From NCBI GenBank assembly GCA_018830485.1, contig JAHJRQ010000012.1:186001-250000 (forward strand): a stretch of 64,000 bases of DNA. Reading direction: 5' to 3'. Source of the stretch: Pseudomonadota bacterium. GTDB taxonomy: Bacteria; Desulfobacterota; Desulfobulbia; Desulfobulbales; Desulfurivibrionaceae. Both the position numbers and the translations under genes were made by a program. The notes under the pieces were generated by a model. That model searched no databases and had not been told where the DNA came from. It saw nothing but the letters and a program-made list of their open reading frames with translations. Position 1 is the first letter of the stretch, and each line of letters starts with the position of its first letter. Below, one piece after another: positions 26,567 to 35,324 of this stretch.

Positions 26567-28206
26567 TTCCTCCCTGCCGTCTTGCGAGGCTTGGCGGCAG
26601 TATGTGCATTTTTTGCACCTACTGCCCGCTCCGCCTTGATCCGCGCCAGCAGGGCCGAGGCGGGTTCGTCATGCGGGTCTTGCTCCACCAGTTGGCCGGA
26701 GAAGGCTTTTTTCAGAATGGATTGGCGCAGGGCTTCGGCCTGTTGCAGGGAGGTGGTAATGGTTTGGTCGAGTTGATCGACTTCGGACAAACGAGATTCA
26801 ATCTCACAAAATATCTGTTCTTGCTCGGTGAGGGCACAAATGGGAATTGGGCATGCCTCTAAGTCTTTAGGGGAAAGATTTGGCTGTAGTGTTTCTGAAA
26901 ATTTGGACCGAATAGACTCTTTGAATAGTGATGTACCAAAGTATGAATAAAGAAATTCGGGATTGACCTCTGCCTTTTTCATTGCCGAGACGCGTTGATT
27001 TAGAAGCGCCAATGGTGCGTCTTTAGGGTATCTACAAACTTTCGTTCTATTGTTGGTAATAGGCCGAGTGAGCGCCAAAAGAAAATCGTCCGGTGAGACG
27101 AGGAAGTCCTTATGCGTTTGCAGGAAAAAGCTGTCCAAATATTCCTGGTCTTTATCGACAAACTCAGAGTAGCCGACATTCGCAATCTTGACCACAGGCA
27201 CGCCTGCGGACACAAAATCGCCACTCTTAAATGCGTAACCAGATATCACTGTCACTATTGATGCCAACCTTGTCCACCCCCAACCCTCCGGCAGTTCAGG
27301 CAATTCGGCCAGCTCTTCGGCGGTGAGCGGTTCCAGGGTTTTCGGAGTCTTGGGCTTGCTGCCCTGTTTGCCTACGGCTTCCCAGGCGGCGAGTTGTTGC
27401 TGAAAGCGTTGAGCGCGTTCCTGCTGGATGCGCTTGAGCAAGGCCTCGGCGGTTTCAACCCTCCGGTCATTCCCGCCCCCCATACTGTCATTCCCGCGCA
27501 GGCGGGAATCCATGTCGTTCAACGGCTGGACCCCCGCCTTCGCGGGGGTGACGTATCGCTCCGCACGCCACTGGGCGGTGAGCTTGCCCTCGAAGGCGTG
27601 TTTCAGCAAGGCCTGGCGATACACCTTAAGCTGCGCCTGGGCAGTTTTCAGGTTCTCGATGCCTTTGTCCAGCTCGGAAAACAGCTCCTCGATCTTGGCG
27701 ACGATGCGGTGTTGTTCGTTTGTGGGAGGGAGAGGGACTTCACAAGCACTCAAAAAAGGGGTTGTCACGCGTCGTTGACCAACCGCCCCAGACATATTGT
27801 GTTCAGCCTCACGGCGAAAGGCTTGAGATGATACATAATAATAAACGTACTTTGCGATCACGCCAGAAAAAGCACGAAGCACATGAAATTCGGTTGAGCC
27901 AAAGCCTATGCCGTTTCTAACTTCTGGCACTACGGCCATTTTCCCGTTTTCCATACAGGGGGTTATCTTGGCAAACAGAACATCCCCTTCAAGAAACGGT
28001 GTATAGCCCTTTTTAACTTCTAAAAATTTACGTTTTCCACTGACATCGATAATCCCGCTCTCAGCTTGTACTGCGGGCATCGGTACAAACGAAATATCTA
28101 GGTCGTCAGGTATTCCGGCTTTATCAATTGTCGGGTTTACAGAGGTGATCTCAGAAATCTTGGCATTACACCAAGTACGGGGCAGCACGCCAATGTTATC
28201 CATCAT
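26563..28206 (-). CDS. hsdS: Type I restriction specificity subunit with repeat insertion
   Basis: The 547-residue protein has two target-recognition domains (about 1-160 and 300-480), each followed by a conserved coiled-coil (IVAKIEELFSELDKGIENLK; EQIFCEIESRLSEVDQ). They read the two halves of the DNA site. About residues 218-240 are encoded by a family B palindromic repeat and read VTPAKAGVQ...DSRLRGNDS. This sits just after the first coiled-coil, in the spacer between the two halves. Start choice: hsdR ends TGA overlapping ATG 28206 (TGATG); GTG 28209 and ATG 28203 are alternatives. The length is above the usual 400-470 residues, partly because of the inserted segment and the Gln-rich spacer. 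Confidence 0.94.
   Translation of the reverse strand: MMDNIGVLPRTWCNAKISEITSVNPTIDKAGIPDDLDISFVPMPAVQAESGIIDVSGKRKFLEVKKGYTPFLEGDVLFAKITPCMENGKMAVVPEVRNGIGFGSTEFHVLRAFSGVIAKYVYYYVSSQAFRREAEHNMSGAVGQRRVTTPFLSACEVPLPPTNEQHRIVAKIEELFSELDKGIENLKTAQAQLKVYRQALLKHAFEGKLTAQWRAERYVTPAKAGVQPLNDMDSRLRGNDSMGGGNDRRVETAEALLKRIQQERAQRFQQQLAAWEAVGKQGSKPKTPKTLEPLTAEELAELPELPEGWGWTRLASIVTVISGYAFKSGDFVSAGVPVVKIANVGYSEFVDKDQEYLDSFFLQTHKDFLVSPDDFLLALTRPITNNRTKVCRYPKDAPLALLNQRVSAMKKAEVNPEFLYSYFGTSLFKESIRSKFSETLQPNLSPKDLEACPIPICALTEQEQIFCEIESRLSEVDQLDQTITTSLQQAEALRQSILKKAFSGQLVEQDPHDEPASALLARIKAERAVGAKNAHTAAKPRKTAGRK
26596..26626. promoter_or_regulatory. 13-5-13 palindrome in the hsdS 3' end
   Basis: The arms GGCAGTATGTGCA and TGCACCTACTGCC, five T apart, pair with one mismatch. 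It lies 33 bases inside hsdS and shares the TGCA-N5-TGCA core and 5-base T spacer of the two other sites. Confidence 0.55.
27488..27553. repeat. Family B palindromic repeat inserted in hsdS
   Basis: Two stems lie side by side: ATTCCCGCGCAGGCGGGAAT and CCCCCGCCTTCGCGGGGG, framed by GTCATTCC and GGGGTGACG. The same opening occurs in intergenic copies at 31893 and 39339. Here it is in frame with hsdS. Confidence 0.85.
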
Positions 28207-30989
28207 CACGCTACCAACACTTCATTCAGCTCATCCAGCAGCGTATCCATCCGCGTCCCGAACAACTGGTACATCCTGCCCAACCCGCCCTGCCCGTCAA
28301 AGGGCGACATCTCCAGATCGTCGCGCTCGATGTGGAAGGAGTTGGCCACATGGTCGCGGACCATGCGCAGCCACTCCATCTGGGCTTCGTTGAATTTCTC
28401 GCCGCCGCCGGAATGGTGCTGCATGATCCAGTTCTGGAAGTTGCGGCGCACGGTATCGTCGAAGGTGGCCAGCCTGGCATCCATGCCGCAGACACGGCGG
28501 ATCAGGGCGACCAGGGCGGTGAGTTCGCTGATGGGCTGGGCGCCCTGGTAGTCGTCGAGCTGGCGGTACGCCTGCCAGACGCGCAGGGGGGCGAGTTTGG
28601 GCTTGTCGCTTTTCAGCTTGTCCAGCACCTGGCGGATCAGCTCGAAGCTGAGTTCGCGCCTCCGATACGGCTGGCTAAAAAAGATGGTGAGGGCCGCGAT
28701 CTTGTCCTGGTTGGCCTTCAGGTACTCGGCAAACTCGTCGGTCAGGGCCTGGGCGTTGTTGGCTGCATCCTTGTCCCATTCGGCGCGCACCAGATGATCG
28801 AGGTTGTCGTGATCAATGGTCTGTTCCTTGTCGCGGCGGATGGCGTCGATGAGTTCCACCAGATCGCCGTTGAGCACCCGGGCCGCTTCGCGCACCAGTT
28901 GCTGTTGCGCCTGCTCCCGTTTGTCGTCGCCGGGGTCGCTGCCTGCGGGCAGACCGGTCAGCTCCAGGGCTCGGGCCTCGATGTTGTCACCGTCGATGGC
29001 CCCGAACAGCTTGCCGATGAGCTGGGTCAGCTCCATGCCTCCGGCCGCTTCCCGGATTTGCCGCTGCTCATCGGGGTTCAGTTGCTTGTTGAGCCGGGCC
29101 AGCCGTCCGGCCAGGGAACTCACCGTGTCTGCATCGCTGGCCCCCATCATCACGCTCATGGCCAGGTCTTTCAACGGTACGCTGGGCTTGGTGATCAACG
29201 GCTGGCTGGCGGTTTTCAGGGATTTGGTCACGCCGATGGCATCGACGATCACATAGTGGGTCTTGGCGCTGATTGCCGAGGGGGTAACCTTTTGCAGGTC
29301 GTCCATCTCCAGGGTGCGGGTGCCCCGCCCCTTCATCTGCTCGAAGTAGTTGCGGCTTTTCACGTCGCGCATGAAGAGCAGGCATTCCAAAGGTTTGACG
29401 TCGGTGCCGGTGGCGATCATGTCCACGGTGATGGCGATGCGCGGAAAGTAATCGTTGCGGAACTGGGCCAGCACCGACTTGGGGTCTTCCTCGCTCTTGT
29501 AGGTGAGCTTCTTGCAGAAAGTGTTGCCCTCGTCGAACTCCTCACGCACCGTCTGGATGATGTCGTCGGCATGGCTGTCGGTCTTGGCGAAGATCAGGGT
29601 CTTGGGCACCTCGGTGCGGCCGGGGAAGATCTCCGGCAGTTTGTTGCGAAAGGCGCGGATGACGGTGCGGATCTGATCGGGGTTGACGATGTGGCGGTCC
29701 AACTGGGTGGCGGAATAGGCCTCGTCCTCGTCCTGCTGCTCCCAGCGCCTTCGGCGGGTGAGCTTTTCGCGCTTTTCCACCTGCTGGCGGGCGCTGATCT
29801 TCGCGCCCTGTTGGGTGATCTCGGTTTCGATGACATAGATCTCATTGCCCACGTTGACGCCGTCGGCCACTGCCTTTTCGTGGCTGTAATCGCTGACCAC
29901 GTTCTTCTTGAAAAAGCCGTAGGTGCGGTTGTCCGGCGTGGCGGTGAGGCCGATCAGGCTGGCGTCGAAATAATCGATCACCTGCTGCCACAGGTTGTAG
30001 ATGGAGCGGTGACACTCGTCGATGAAGATGAAATCGAAAAACTCCGGCGGCACCTTTTCGTTGTACACCACAGGCATGGGCGCCTTGGGCTGGGCCAGTT
30101 CCGCCGGGTTGATCTCCTCGGCAGCCTCATCCAGCGGGGTATCCTTGAGGATGGAGTAGAGCCGCTGGATGGTGCTGATGCAGACCTGGCTGTCCTTGGC
30201 AACGAAGGAGGATTTGAGCCGCTGCACGTTGTAGAGCTCGGTGAACTTGCGGTTGTCGTCGAGCGGCGTGTAGGACATCATCTCCTGCTCCGCCTGCTCG
30301 CCGAGGTTCTTGGTGTCCACCAAAAAGAGGACCCGCTTGCCGTGGGCGTGTTTGAGCAACCGATAGATGGCGGTGATGGCGGTGTAGGTCTTGCCCGCGC
30401 CGGTGGCCATCTGGATCAGAGCCCGGGGGCGGTCTGCCTTGAAGGAGGCTTCCAGATTGGCAATGGCGATTTCCTGGCAATCGCGCAACCGCAACTCCTT
30501 GGCAGGCAGGTGATCCGGGTTCAGCAACGGGAGGTGCTGCAAACGCTCGCGCAGGCTGCTGCCCTGGGCCAGCCATTCCTTGAGGGTTTCCGGGCGGTGG
30601 AAACAGAAGACCTCGCGGGAACGGGGCTTGGGATCGAAACGGTTGGTAAAACGGGTGAGGATGCCGGTGCTTTCGTAGAGAAAGGGCAAGGGCTCCTTGT
30701 TATTGACCCATCTGAGTGTGGCCGTGGCATAGCCATCGGTCTGGGATTCATGGGTGGTGAGCCGCTGGCCTTCCTCGGCGCGCTTGGCCTCGACAACGCC
30801 TACGGCCTTGTGATCGACGAACAGCACATAATCCGCCGGACCGACATCGGTGTGGTATTCCCGCACCGCCTGACCAACCCCGGCGGCCAGGTCGATTTTT
30901 TTGCTGTGCTGCACCGACCAGCCTGCTTGTCGCAACAGGGCATCAATGGCGTCGCGGGCTTTCTGTTCGGGGTTCTGGTTTTCGCTCAT
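28206..30989 (-). CDS. hsdR: Type I restriction endonuclease subunit
   Basis: The 927-residue motor-nuclease has an N-terminal PD-(D/E)xK nuclease (about residues 40-75, DYVLFVDHKAVGVVEAKR) and superfamily 2 helicase motifs. These are Walker A MATGAGKTYT (about 196), DECH in FIDECHRSIYN (about 325), LTATPD, and the later QMKGRGTRT. It translocates DNA and cuts it when HsdMS meets an unmethylated site. ATG 30989 is chosen because it overlaps the speB stop (ATGA) and matches the family start; the open frame continues 108 codons upstream inside speB but reads as nonsense there. The stop overlaps hsdS. Confidence 0.95.
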   Translation of the reverse strand: MSENQNPEQKARDAIDALLRQAGWSVQHSKKIDLAAGVGQAVREYHTDVGPADYVLFVDHKAVGVVEAKRAEEGQRLTTHESQTDGYATATLRWVNNKEPLPFLYESTGILTRFTNRFDPKPRSREVFCFHRPETLKEWLAQGSSLRERLQHLPLLNPDHLPAKELRLRDCQEIAIANLEASFKADRPRALIQMATGAGKTYTAITAIYRLLKHAHGKRVLFLVDTKNLGEQAEQEMMSYTPLDDNRKFTELYNVQRLKSSFVAKDSQVCISTIQRLYSILKDTPLDEAAEEINPAELAQPKAPMPVVYNEKVPPEFFDFIFIDECHRSIYNLWQQVIDYFDASLIGLTATPDNRTYGFFKKNVVSDYSHEKAVADGVNVGNEIYVIETEITQQGAKISARQQVEKREKLTRRRRWEQQDEDEAYSATQLDRHIVNPDQIRTVIRAFRNKLPEIFPGRTEVPKTLIFAKTDSHADDIIQTVREEFDEGNTFCKKLTYKSEEDPKSVLAQFRNDYFPRIAITVDMIATGTDVKPLECLLFMRDVKSRNYFEQMKGRGTRTLEMDDLQKVTPSAISAKTHYVIVDAIGVTKSLKTASQPLITKPSVPLKDLAMSVMMGASDADTVSSLAGRLARLNKQLNPDEQRQIREAAGGMELTQLIGKLFGAIDGDNIEARALELTGLPAGSDPGDDKREQAQQQLVREAARVLNGDLVELIDAIRRDKEQTIDHDNLDHLVRAEWDKDAANNAQALTDEFAEYLKANQDKIAALTIFFSQPYRRRELSFELIRQVLDKLKSDKPKLAPLRVWQAYRQLDDYQGAQPISELTALVALIRRVCGMDARLATFDDTVRRNFQNWIMQHHSGGGEKFNEAQMEWLRMVRDHVANSFHIERDDLEMSPFDGQGGLGRMYQLFGTRMDTLLDELNEVLVA

Positions 30990-31855
30990 GGCGCCTTCTG
31001 CTGGAAGACATACCCCAGGGTCCGGTAGATCAGCTTGGCCACGGTAAAGGCCGCATGCTCCGCGCCGGGACGCGGCGAGAACTCGACACAATCCATGCCC
31101 ACGATCCGATGTCTGCGGGAAATTTCCCGCAAAAGGCCGATGGTCTCCCGCCAGGTCATGCCGTCTGGTTCCGGGGTGCCGGTGGCCGGCATGATCGCCG
31201 GATCCAGACCATCCACGTCGCAGGTGAAATAGACCGGACCCTTGATCTCGGCGCAGACCTGTTCGATCCAATCCGCTTCGGCGTGGATGCGGTGCATAAA
31301 AAATGGGCGCCAACCCTTGGCCTGGACCAGATCGTATTCCTCCTTGGAAAAAGAACGGATGCCGACTTGGGTGAAAGGCACCCCCAATTCGTCGAGCCGC
31401 CGCATGACACAGGCATGGCTATCGGGGTTGTCGTCATACTGGTCGCGCAGATCAAGGTGGGCGTCGATCTGCACCACATGCAGGTCCGGATATCGTGACA
31501 GACAGGCCTTGACCGCAGGCACGGTCACGGTGTGTTCGCCGCCGAGCAGTACCGGAAACATCCCCCCGGCCAGCTCGGCAGCCACCCCAGCATGGATCCG
31601 ACGGCAGGCCTCGGCTGCGGCAAGGCCTGTGAAATCCGGCACCGGCCGGGTGGCGATGCCGAACCGCACGGTTTCGGCCAACAGCTCGTCATCAAACACC
31701 TCCAGGGCCGGGGAGGCGTCGATGATCGCCTGCGGCCCAAGCTCGGTGCCGCCCAGCCAGCTCACCGAGGAGGCCAGCGGCGCGGAGAGGATGGCGATGC
31801 GTTTTTCCGGGCCGAGATCGGCCTCTTCCCCAAGAAATTGCGAGATATGCGTCAT
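30986..31855 (-). CDS. speB: Agmatinase-type ureohydrolase
   Basis: The 289-residue enzyme has the binuclear manganese motifs GGEHTVT, DAHLDLRD and DVDGLDP of the arginase/agmatinase family, and closes with GMDCVEFSPRPG. Agmatinase hydrolyses agmatine to putrescine and urea. The gene shares an ATGA overlap with hsdR, so hsdR translation may depend on it. Relation to defence is not expected from the family; it looks like a host gene at the boundary of the inserted locus. Confidence 0.92.
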   Translation of the reverse strand: MTHISQFLGEEADLGPEKRIAILSAPLASSVSWLGGTELGPQAIIDASPALEVFDDELLAETVRFGIATRPVPDFTGLAAAEACRRIHAGVAAELAGGMFPVLLGGEHTVTVPAVKACLSRYPDLHVVQIDAHLDLRDQYDDNPDSHACVMRRLDELGVPFTQVGIRSFSKEEYDLVQAKGWRPFFMHRIHAEADWIEQVCAEIKGPVYFTCDVDGLDPAIMPATGTPEPDGMTWRETIGLLREISRRHRIVGMDCVEFSPRPGAEHAAFTVAKLIYRTLGYVFQQKAP

Positions 31856-31892
31856 AGTTTTTCCAATTGCTTCGTTGCATAAACATCTAAAC

Positions 31893-31981
31893 CGTCATTC
31901 CCGCGAAGGCGGGAATCCAAGGAAGTGGATGCCCGACTAAAGCATTCGGGCATGACGTGTTTAATCGCCGGGTCAATAATA
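31893..31981. repeat. Family B palindromic repeat, intergenic copy
   Basis: The stem CATTCCCGCG with CGGGAATC, then GATGCCCGAC...ATTCGGGCATGACG, is followed by AATCGCCGGGTCAATAAT. The copy at 39339-39427 repeats the same order over about 90 bases. It lies between yqgE and speB. Confidence 0.85.
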
Positions 31982-32023
31982 AAAAATCACGGGCGCCCCC
32001 GTATTCTGCTTGCTTCCGGTCAT

Positions 32024-32578
32024 TCAGGCCGAACCCACCACATCGCCGAACAGGGCGATATCGATGCCGTGCCGCTGGGCCGCCTTCTGCCACCGCAACC
32101 TGTCCGGCGTATGAAAAATGATGTCGTCATCCGCGGGCAGAGTGAGCCAGCCGTCCACGGTGAGCTCCGCTTCAAGCTGTCCCGGCCCCCAGCCGGAATA
32201 GCCCAGGGCCACCAGCAGATTCCGCGGCCCCTGGCCTGCGGCGAGATCATAGAGCAGCCGCGGGTCGCTGGTGAGATGAACGGACTTGCTCACCGCAAGA
32301 AAATGCTCTGCCCGGTACTCGGAGCTGTAGAGAAAAAAGGCGTTTGCCACCTCCACCGGACCCCCCAGGTACACCGCAGGCAACAGCCCGGACGGCAGCG
32401 GGATATTGGCGCTCTTGAAAACATCCGCCAGGCTGATATCGGTAATGGGCTCGTTCACCACCAGCCCCATGGCCCCTTCATCATTATGGGCGCAGAGATA
32501 GACAACCTTCCCGGCAAAACGGGGGTCTGGCATCTGGGGGGTGGCAATGAGAAAATAGCCTTGCAGGGTTTCGATCAT
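32024..32578 (-). CDS. YqgE/AlgH family protein
   Basis: The 184-residue protein matches UPF0301: LQGYFLIATPQMPDPRF, VVYLCAHNDEGAMGLVVNEP, VYLGGPVE and LGYSGWGPGQLEAEL. Function is unresolved in general. ATG 32578 gives the standard family N-terminus; an in-frame TTG at 32650 has a better ribosome site (GCAGGTG) and would add 24 residues. Downstream sits a family B repeat. Confidence 0.93.
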   Translation of the reverse strand: MIETLQGYFLIATPQMPDPRFAGKVVYLCAHNDEGAMGLVVNEPITDISLADVFKSANIPLPSGLLPAVYLGGPVEVANAFFLYSSEYRAEHFLAVSKSVHLTSDPRLLYDLAAGQGPRNLLVALGYSGWGPGQLEAELTVDGWLTLPADDDIIFHTPDRLRWQKAAQRHGIDIALFGDVVGSA

Positions 32579-32921
32579 CCGGGAGAAAGCCCCATTGTTG
32601 CGTTGCGTGTCGTAGATCGCCGCAGGCGACCGGTTTAAATTCGCCTGCAACTTAGCACCTGCCCGGGCTGTCAGTCAAGAAATCCCGTACATCCAACAAA
32701 TTTAGCCCGGTTCCTGAAAAGAGTTGGAGTTTCCGCATTGATCCGTGCTAGAATTTAGAAACCGTTACGAAAGGGGCTGCGCCTTTTTGACCTTTTCGTT
32801 ACGGTTTTTTGTGCCGGTTGTTTAAGCACGACGACCGCATTATTGTATTACCAACGGCCCCCTAGCCGCTCGCACGGCAACTTGCGAACACCGATAACCC
32901 ATACAAACAGAAGCCACGCAT
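32579..32921. other. Intergenic region upstream of glgB
   Basis: This 343-base stretch between divergent yqgE and glgB holds one hairpin-T element (32760-32810) and AT-rich DNA on either side. No open frame of good composition or known RNA motif was seen. Confidence 0.6.
32760..32810 (+). terminator. Hairpin with T-run in the glgB leader
   Basis: AACCGTTACGAAA (32760-32772) pairs with TTTCGTTACGGTT (32794-32806) with one mismatch. It is followed by a T-run ending at 32810, as in intrinsic terminators. It ends 112 bases before glgB and has no plus-strand gene before it, so it could act as an attenuator or block read-in. Confidence 0.5.
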
Positions 32922-35117
32922 ATGAACTGTGACATAAATTCCGAAATCAACCGGATCATTGCCTCCGAACACCACGACCCCTTTCAGGTTCTGGGCTTCC
33001 ACGTTCTGGACCATGATGGCGCCTCCTCGGTCATCAGAACCTTCCAGCCCAACGCCACCGCCTGCTGGCTGATAGCCGGCGGAGAAAGAAAGGAGATGTA
33101 CAAGACCAGGCCCGAAGGCTTTTTCGAGATTGTCATCACCAATTGCAACAAGCCTTTTCCCTATGAGTTTGAAGCATCCTTCTACGATGAGCACCACCAT
33201 GTTTTCAAGGATCCTTACCGGTTCCTGCCCCAGATGTCCGAGTACGACCGCTATCTCTTCAACAGCGGCACCAACTACGAAATTTACAACACCCTTGGCG
33301 CCCAGCTCGTCACCATCGACGGCGTCAGCGGCACCATCTTTCGCGTCTGGGCGCCGAGCGCCAAAAGGGTCAGTGTTTTGGGCAATTTCAATTACTGGGA
33401 CGGCAGGGTCCATCAGATGCGGGTCTTGGGCCATTCCGGCGTCTGGGAGCTGTTCATTCCGGACATCGGCCAGGGAGAGCCCTACAAATACGAGGTCAAG
33501 ACCCAGCAGGACGCGCTGCTCGAAAAGGCGGATCCTTTCCAGTTTTTTGCCGAAATCCGGCCCAAAACCGCCTCGATTGTCTGGGGGTTGGACGGCTATG
33601 CCTGGAATGATGCGGTCTGGCTCGAAACGCGCAAAAAACAAAGAAGCTACGACCAGCCCATGTCCACCTACGAGGTCCATCTGGGTTCCTGGCGGCGCGA
33701 CCCGGCCGACCCGGCGCGACTGCTCTCCTATCAGGAACTGGCCTCCTCCCTGATCCCGTACGTCAAGGAGATGGGATTTACCCACATCGAGCTGATGCCC
33801 ATCATGGAGCATCCCCTGGACGAATCCTGGGGCTATCAGGTCACCGGTTATTTCGCCGTGACCAGCCGCCACGGCACGCCCCAGGATTTCATGTACTTCG
33901 TGGACCAGTGCCACCAAAACGGGATCGGCGTTATCCTCGACTGGGTGCCGTCGCATTTCCCCTCCGACGGCCATGCCTTGAGCCGTTTCGACGGCACCGC
34001 GCTGTATGAGCACGAAGACCCCAGGCAGGGCGCTCATCCCGAGTGGGGCACCCTGATCTTCAACTACGGCCGCAAGGAGGTGCAGAACTTCCTCATTGCC
34101 AACGCCCTCTTCTGGATGGACAAGTTCCACATCGACGGGTTGCGGGTCGATGCGGTGGCCTCCATGCTCTACCTCGACTATGCCCGCACCGACGGGGACT
34201 GGGTTCCCAACATTTACGGCGGCAAAGAAAACATCGACGCCATCGAGTTCATCAAGCACATGAACGCCATCATCTACGGCCGCTATCCCGAGGCCCTGAT
34301 GATCGCCGAGGAGTCAACCAGCTTCTTCGGGGTTTCCAAGCCCCTGGATTGGGGGGGCTTAGGCTTCGGCTACAAGTGGAACATGGGCTGGATGAACGAT
34401 ATCCTGGGCTATTTCAGCAAGGAGCCGATCTTCCGCAAATACCACCACAACGCACTCACCTTTTCCCTGCTCTACGCCTTCACCGAAAACTTCATCCTGC
34501 CCATGTCCCACGACGAGGTGGTGCACGGCAAACGTTCCCTGCTCTTCAAGATGCCCGGCGACATGTGGCAGAAATTCGCCAACCTGCGGTTGCTCTTCTT
34601 CTTCCTCTGGACCCATCCGGGCAAAAAACTCCTGTTCATGGGGGCGGAATTCGGCCAGATCTCCGAATGGTACTGCAAGGTGAGCCTGGACTGGCATCTC
34701 ACCGAGCAAAACACCATGCACCGGCAGTTGCAAAAATTCGTCCAGCAGTTGAACGCGGTGTACAAGGAGACCCGTCCCCTCTGGGAGGTCGATTTTACCT
34801 ACGACGGCTTCAGGTGGATGGATTTCAAGGATGTGGACAACAGCATTATCTCCTTCTGCCGCCAGGGCAAAGACCCAAAGGACCATGTGGTCTGCCTGCT
34901 CAACTTCACCCCCCAGGTGCTGCACGACTATAAACTCGGGGTGCCTGCACCGGGCTGGTACCAGGAGATCCTCTCCACCGACACCGCCGAGTTCGGCGGC
35001 AGCAACGTGTTCAACCCGGACCACAAGCAGGCCATTGCCGAGCCGTATGGTGAGGCCCCGTACCATATCCTGGTTTCGGTTCCGCCCTTGGGCGGCATCA
35101 TGGTCAAGCCGGTGTAA
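32922..35117 (+). CDS. glgB: 1,4-alpha-glucan branching enzyme
   Basis: The 731-residue GH13 enzyme makes alpha-1,6 branches in glycogen. It has an N-terminal GlgB-type domain (DPFQVLGFH) and a carbohydrate module (IFRVWAPSAKRVSVLG). The catalytic barrel follows, with nucleophile in DGLRVDAVASMLY, acid in IAEESTSF and MSHDEVVHGKRSL, then a C-terminal beta domain. Length equals the family norm. The ribosome site before ATG is weak. Other glycogen genes are absent here. A 64-residue protein gene follows 12 bases downstream. Confidence 0.97.
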   Translation: MNCDINSEINRIIASEHHDPFQVLGFHVLDHDGASSVIRTFQPNATACWLIAGGERKEMYKTRPEGFFEIVITNCNKPFPYEFEASFYDEHHHVFKDPYRFLPQMSEYDRYLFNSGTNYEIYNTLGAQLVTIDGVSGTIFRVWAPSAKRVSVLGNFNYWDGRVHQMRVLGHSGVWELFIPDIGQGEPYKYEVKTQQDALLEKADPFQFFAEIRPKTASIVWGLDGYAWNDAVWLETRKKQRSYDQPMSTYEVHLGSWRRDPADPARLLSYQELASSLIPYVKEMGFTHIELMPIMEHPLDESWGYQVTGYFAVTSRHGTPQDFMYFVDQCHQNGIGVILDWVPSHFPSDGHALSRFDGTALYEHEDPRQGAHPEWGTLIFNYGRKEVQNFLIANALFWMDKFHIDGLRVDAVASMLYLDYARTDGDWVPNIYGGKENIDAIEFIKHMNAIIYGRYPEALMIAEESTSFFGVSKPLDWGGLGFGYKWNMGWMNDILGYFSKEPIFRKYHHNALTFSLLYAFTENFILPMSHDEVVHGKRSLLFKMPGDMWQKFANLRLLFFFLWTHPGKKLLFMGAEFGQISEWYCKVSLDWHLTEQNTMHRQLQKFVQQLNAVYKETRPLWEVDFTYDGFRWMDFKDVDNSIISFCRQGKDPKDHVVCLLNFTPQVLHDYKLGVPAPGWYQEILSTDTAEFGGSNVFNPDHKQAIAEPYGEAPYHILVSVPPLGGIMVKPV

Positions 35118-35129
35118 GGGAGAACGGAC

Positions 35130-35324
35130 ATGGGATGCGACAGCAAGACGCCGGTCGGAAGCGACAAGGTAAAAAAAGCCATATGCTGGATGAGCGAAGA
35201 ACTGCTCAACCATCCGCTGAAAAAACGGGATGCGGTTATCCGGGAAGCAGAGATCCGGTTTGATCTCTCACCGGCCGAATGTGAATTCCTTTCAAAAAAT
35301 TTCGGCGATTCCGCCCCCTGTTAA
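35130..35324 (+). CDS. Small uncharacterised protein
   Basis: The 64-residue product is hydrophilic and mostly helical by composition (KVKKAICWMSEELL, KRDAVIREAEIRFD, SPAECEFLSKNFG). GGGAGA lies ahead of the ATG, and it follows glgB by 12 bases, so it is probably expressed with it. I do not recognise a family. Two cysteines (C3 and the last residue) are not enough to suggest a metal site. Its stop overlaps the end of the convergent glycosyltransferase gene by four bases. Confidence 0.6.
   Translation: MGCDSKTPVGSDKVKKAICWMSEELLNHPLKKRDAVIREAEIRFDLSPAECEFLSKNFGDSAPC

Noticed and set aside
28332-31028. A nearly 900-codon open frame on the plus strand opposite hsdR
   Set aside because: It mirrors the codon periodicity of hsdR, has no family motif and is rich in residues expected from antisense of GC-rich codons. 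hsdR has every helicase motif.
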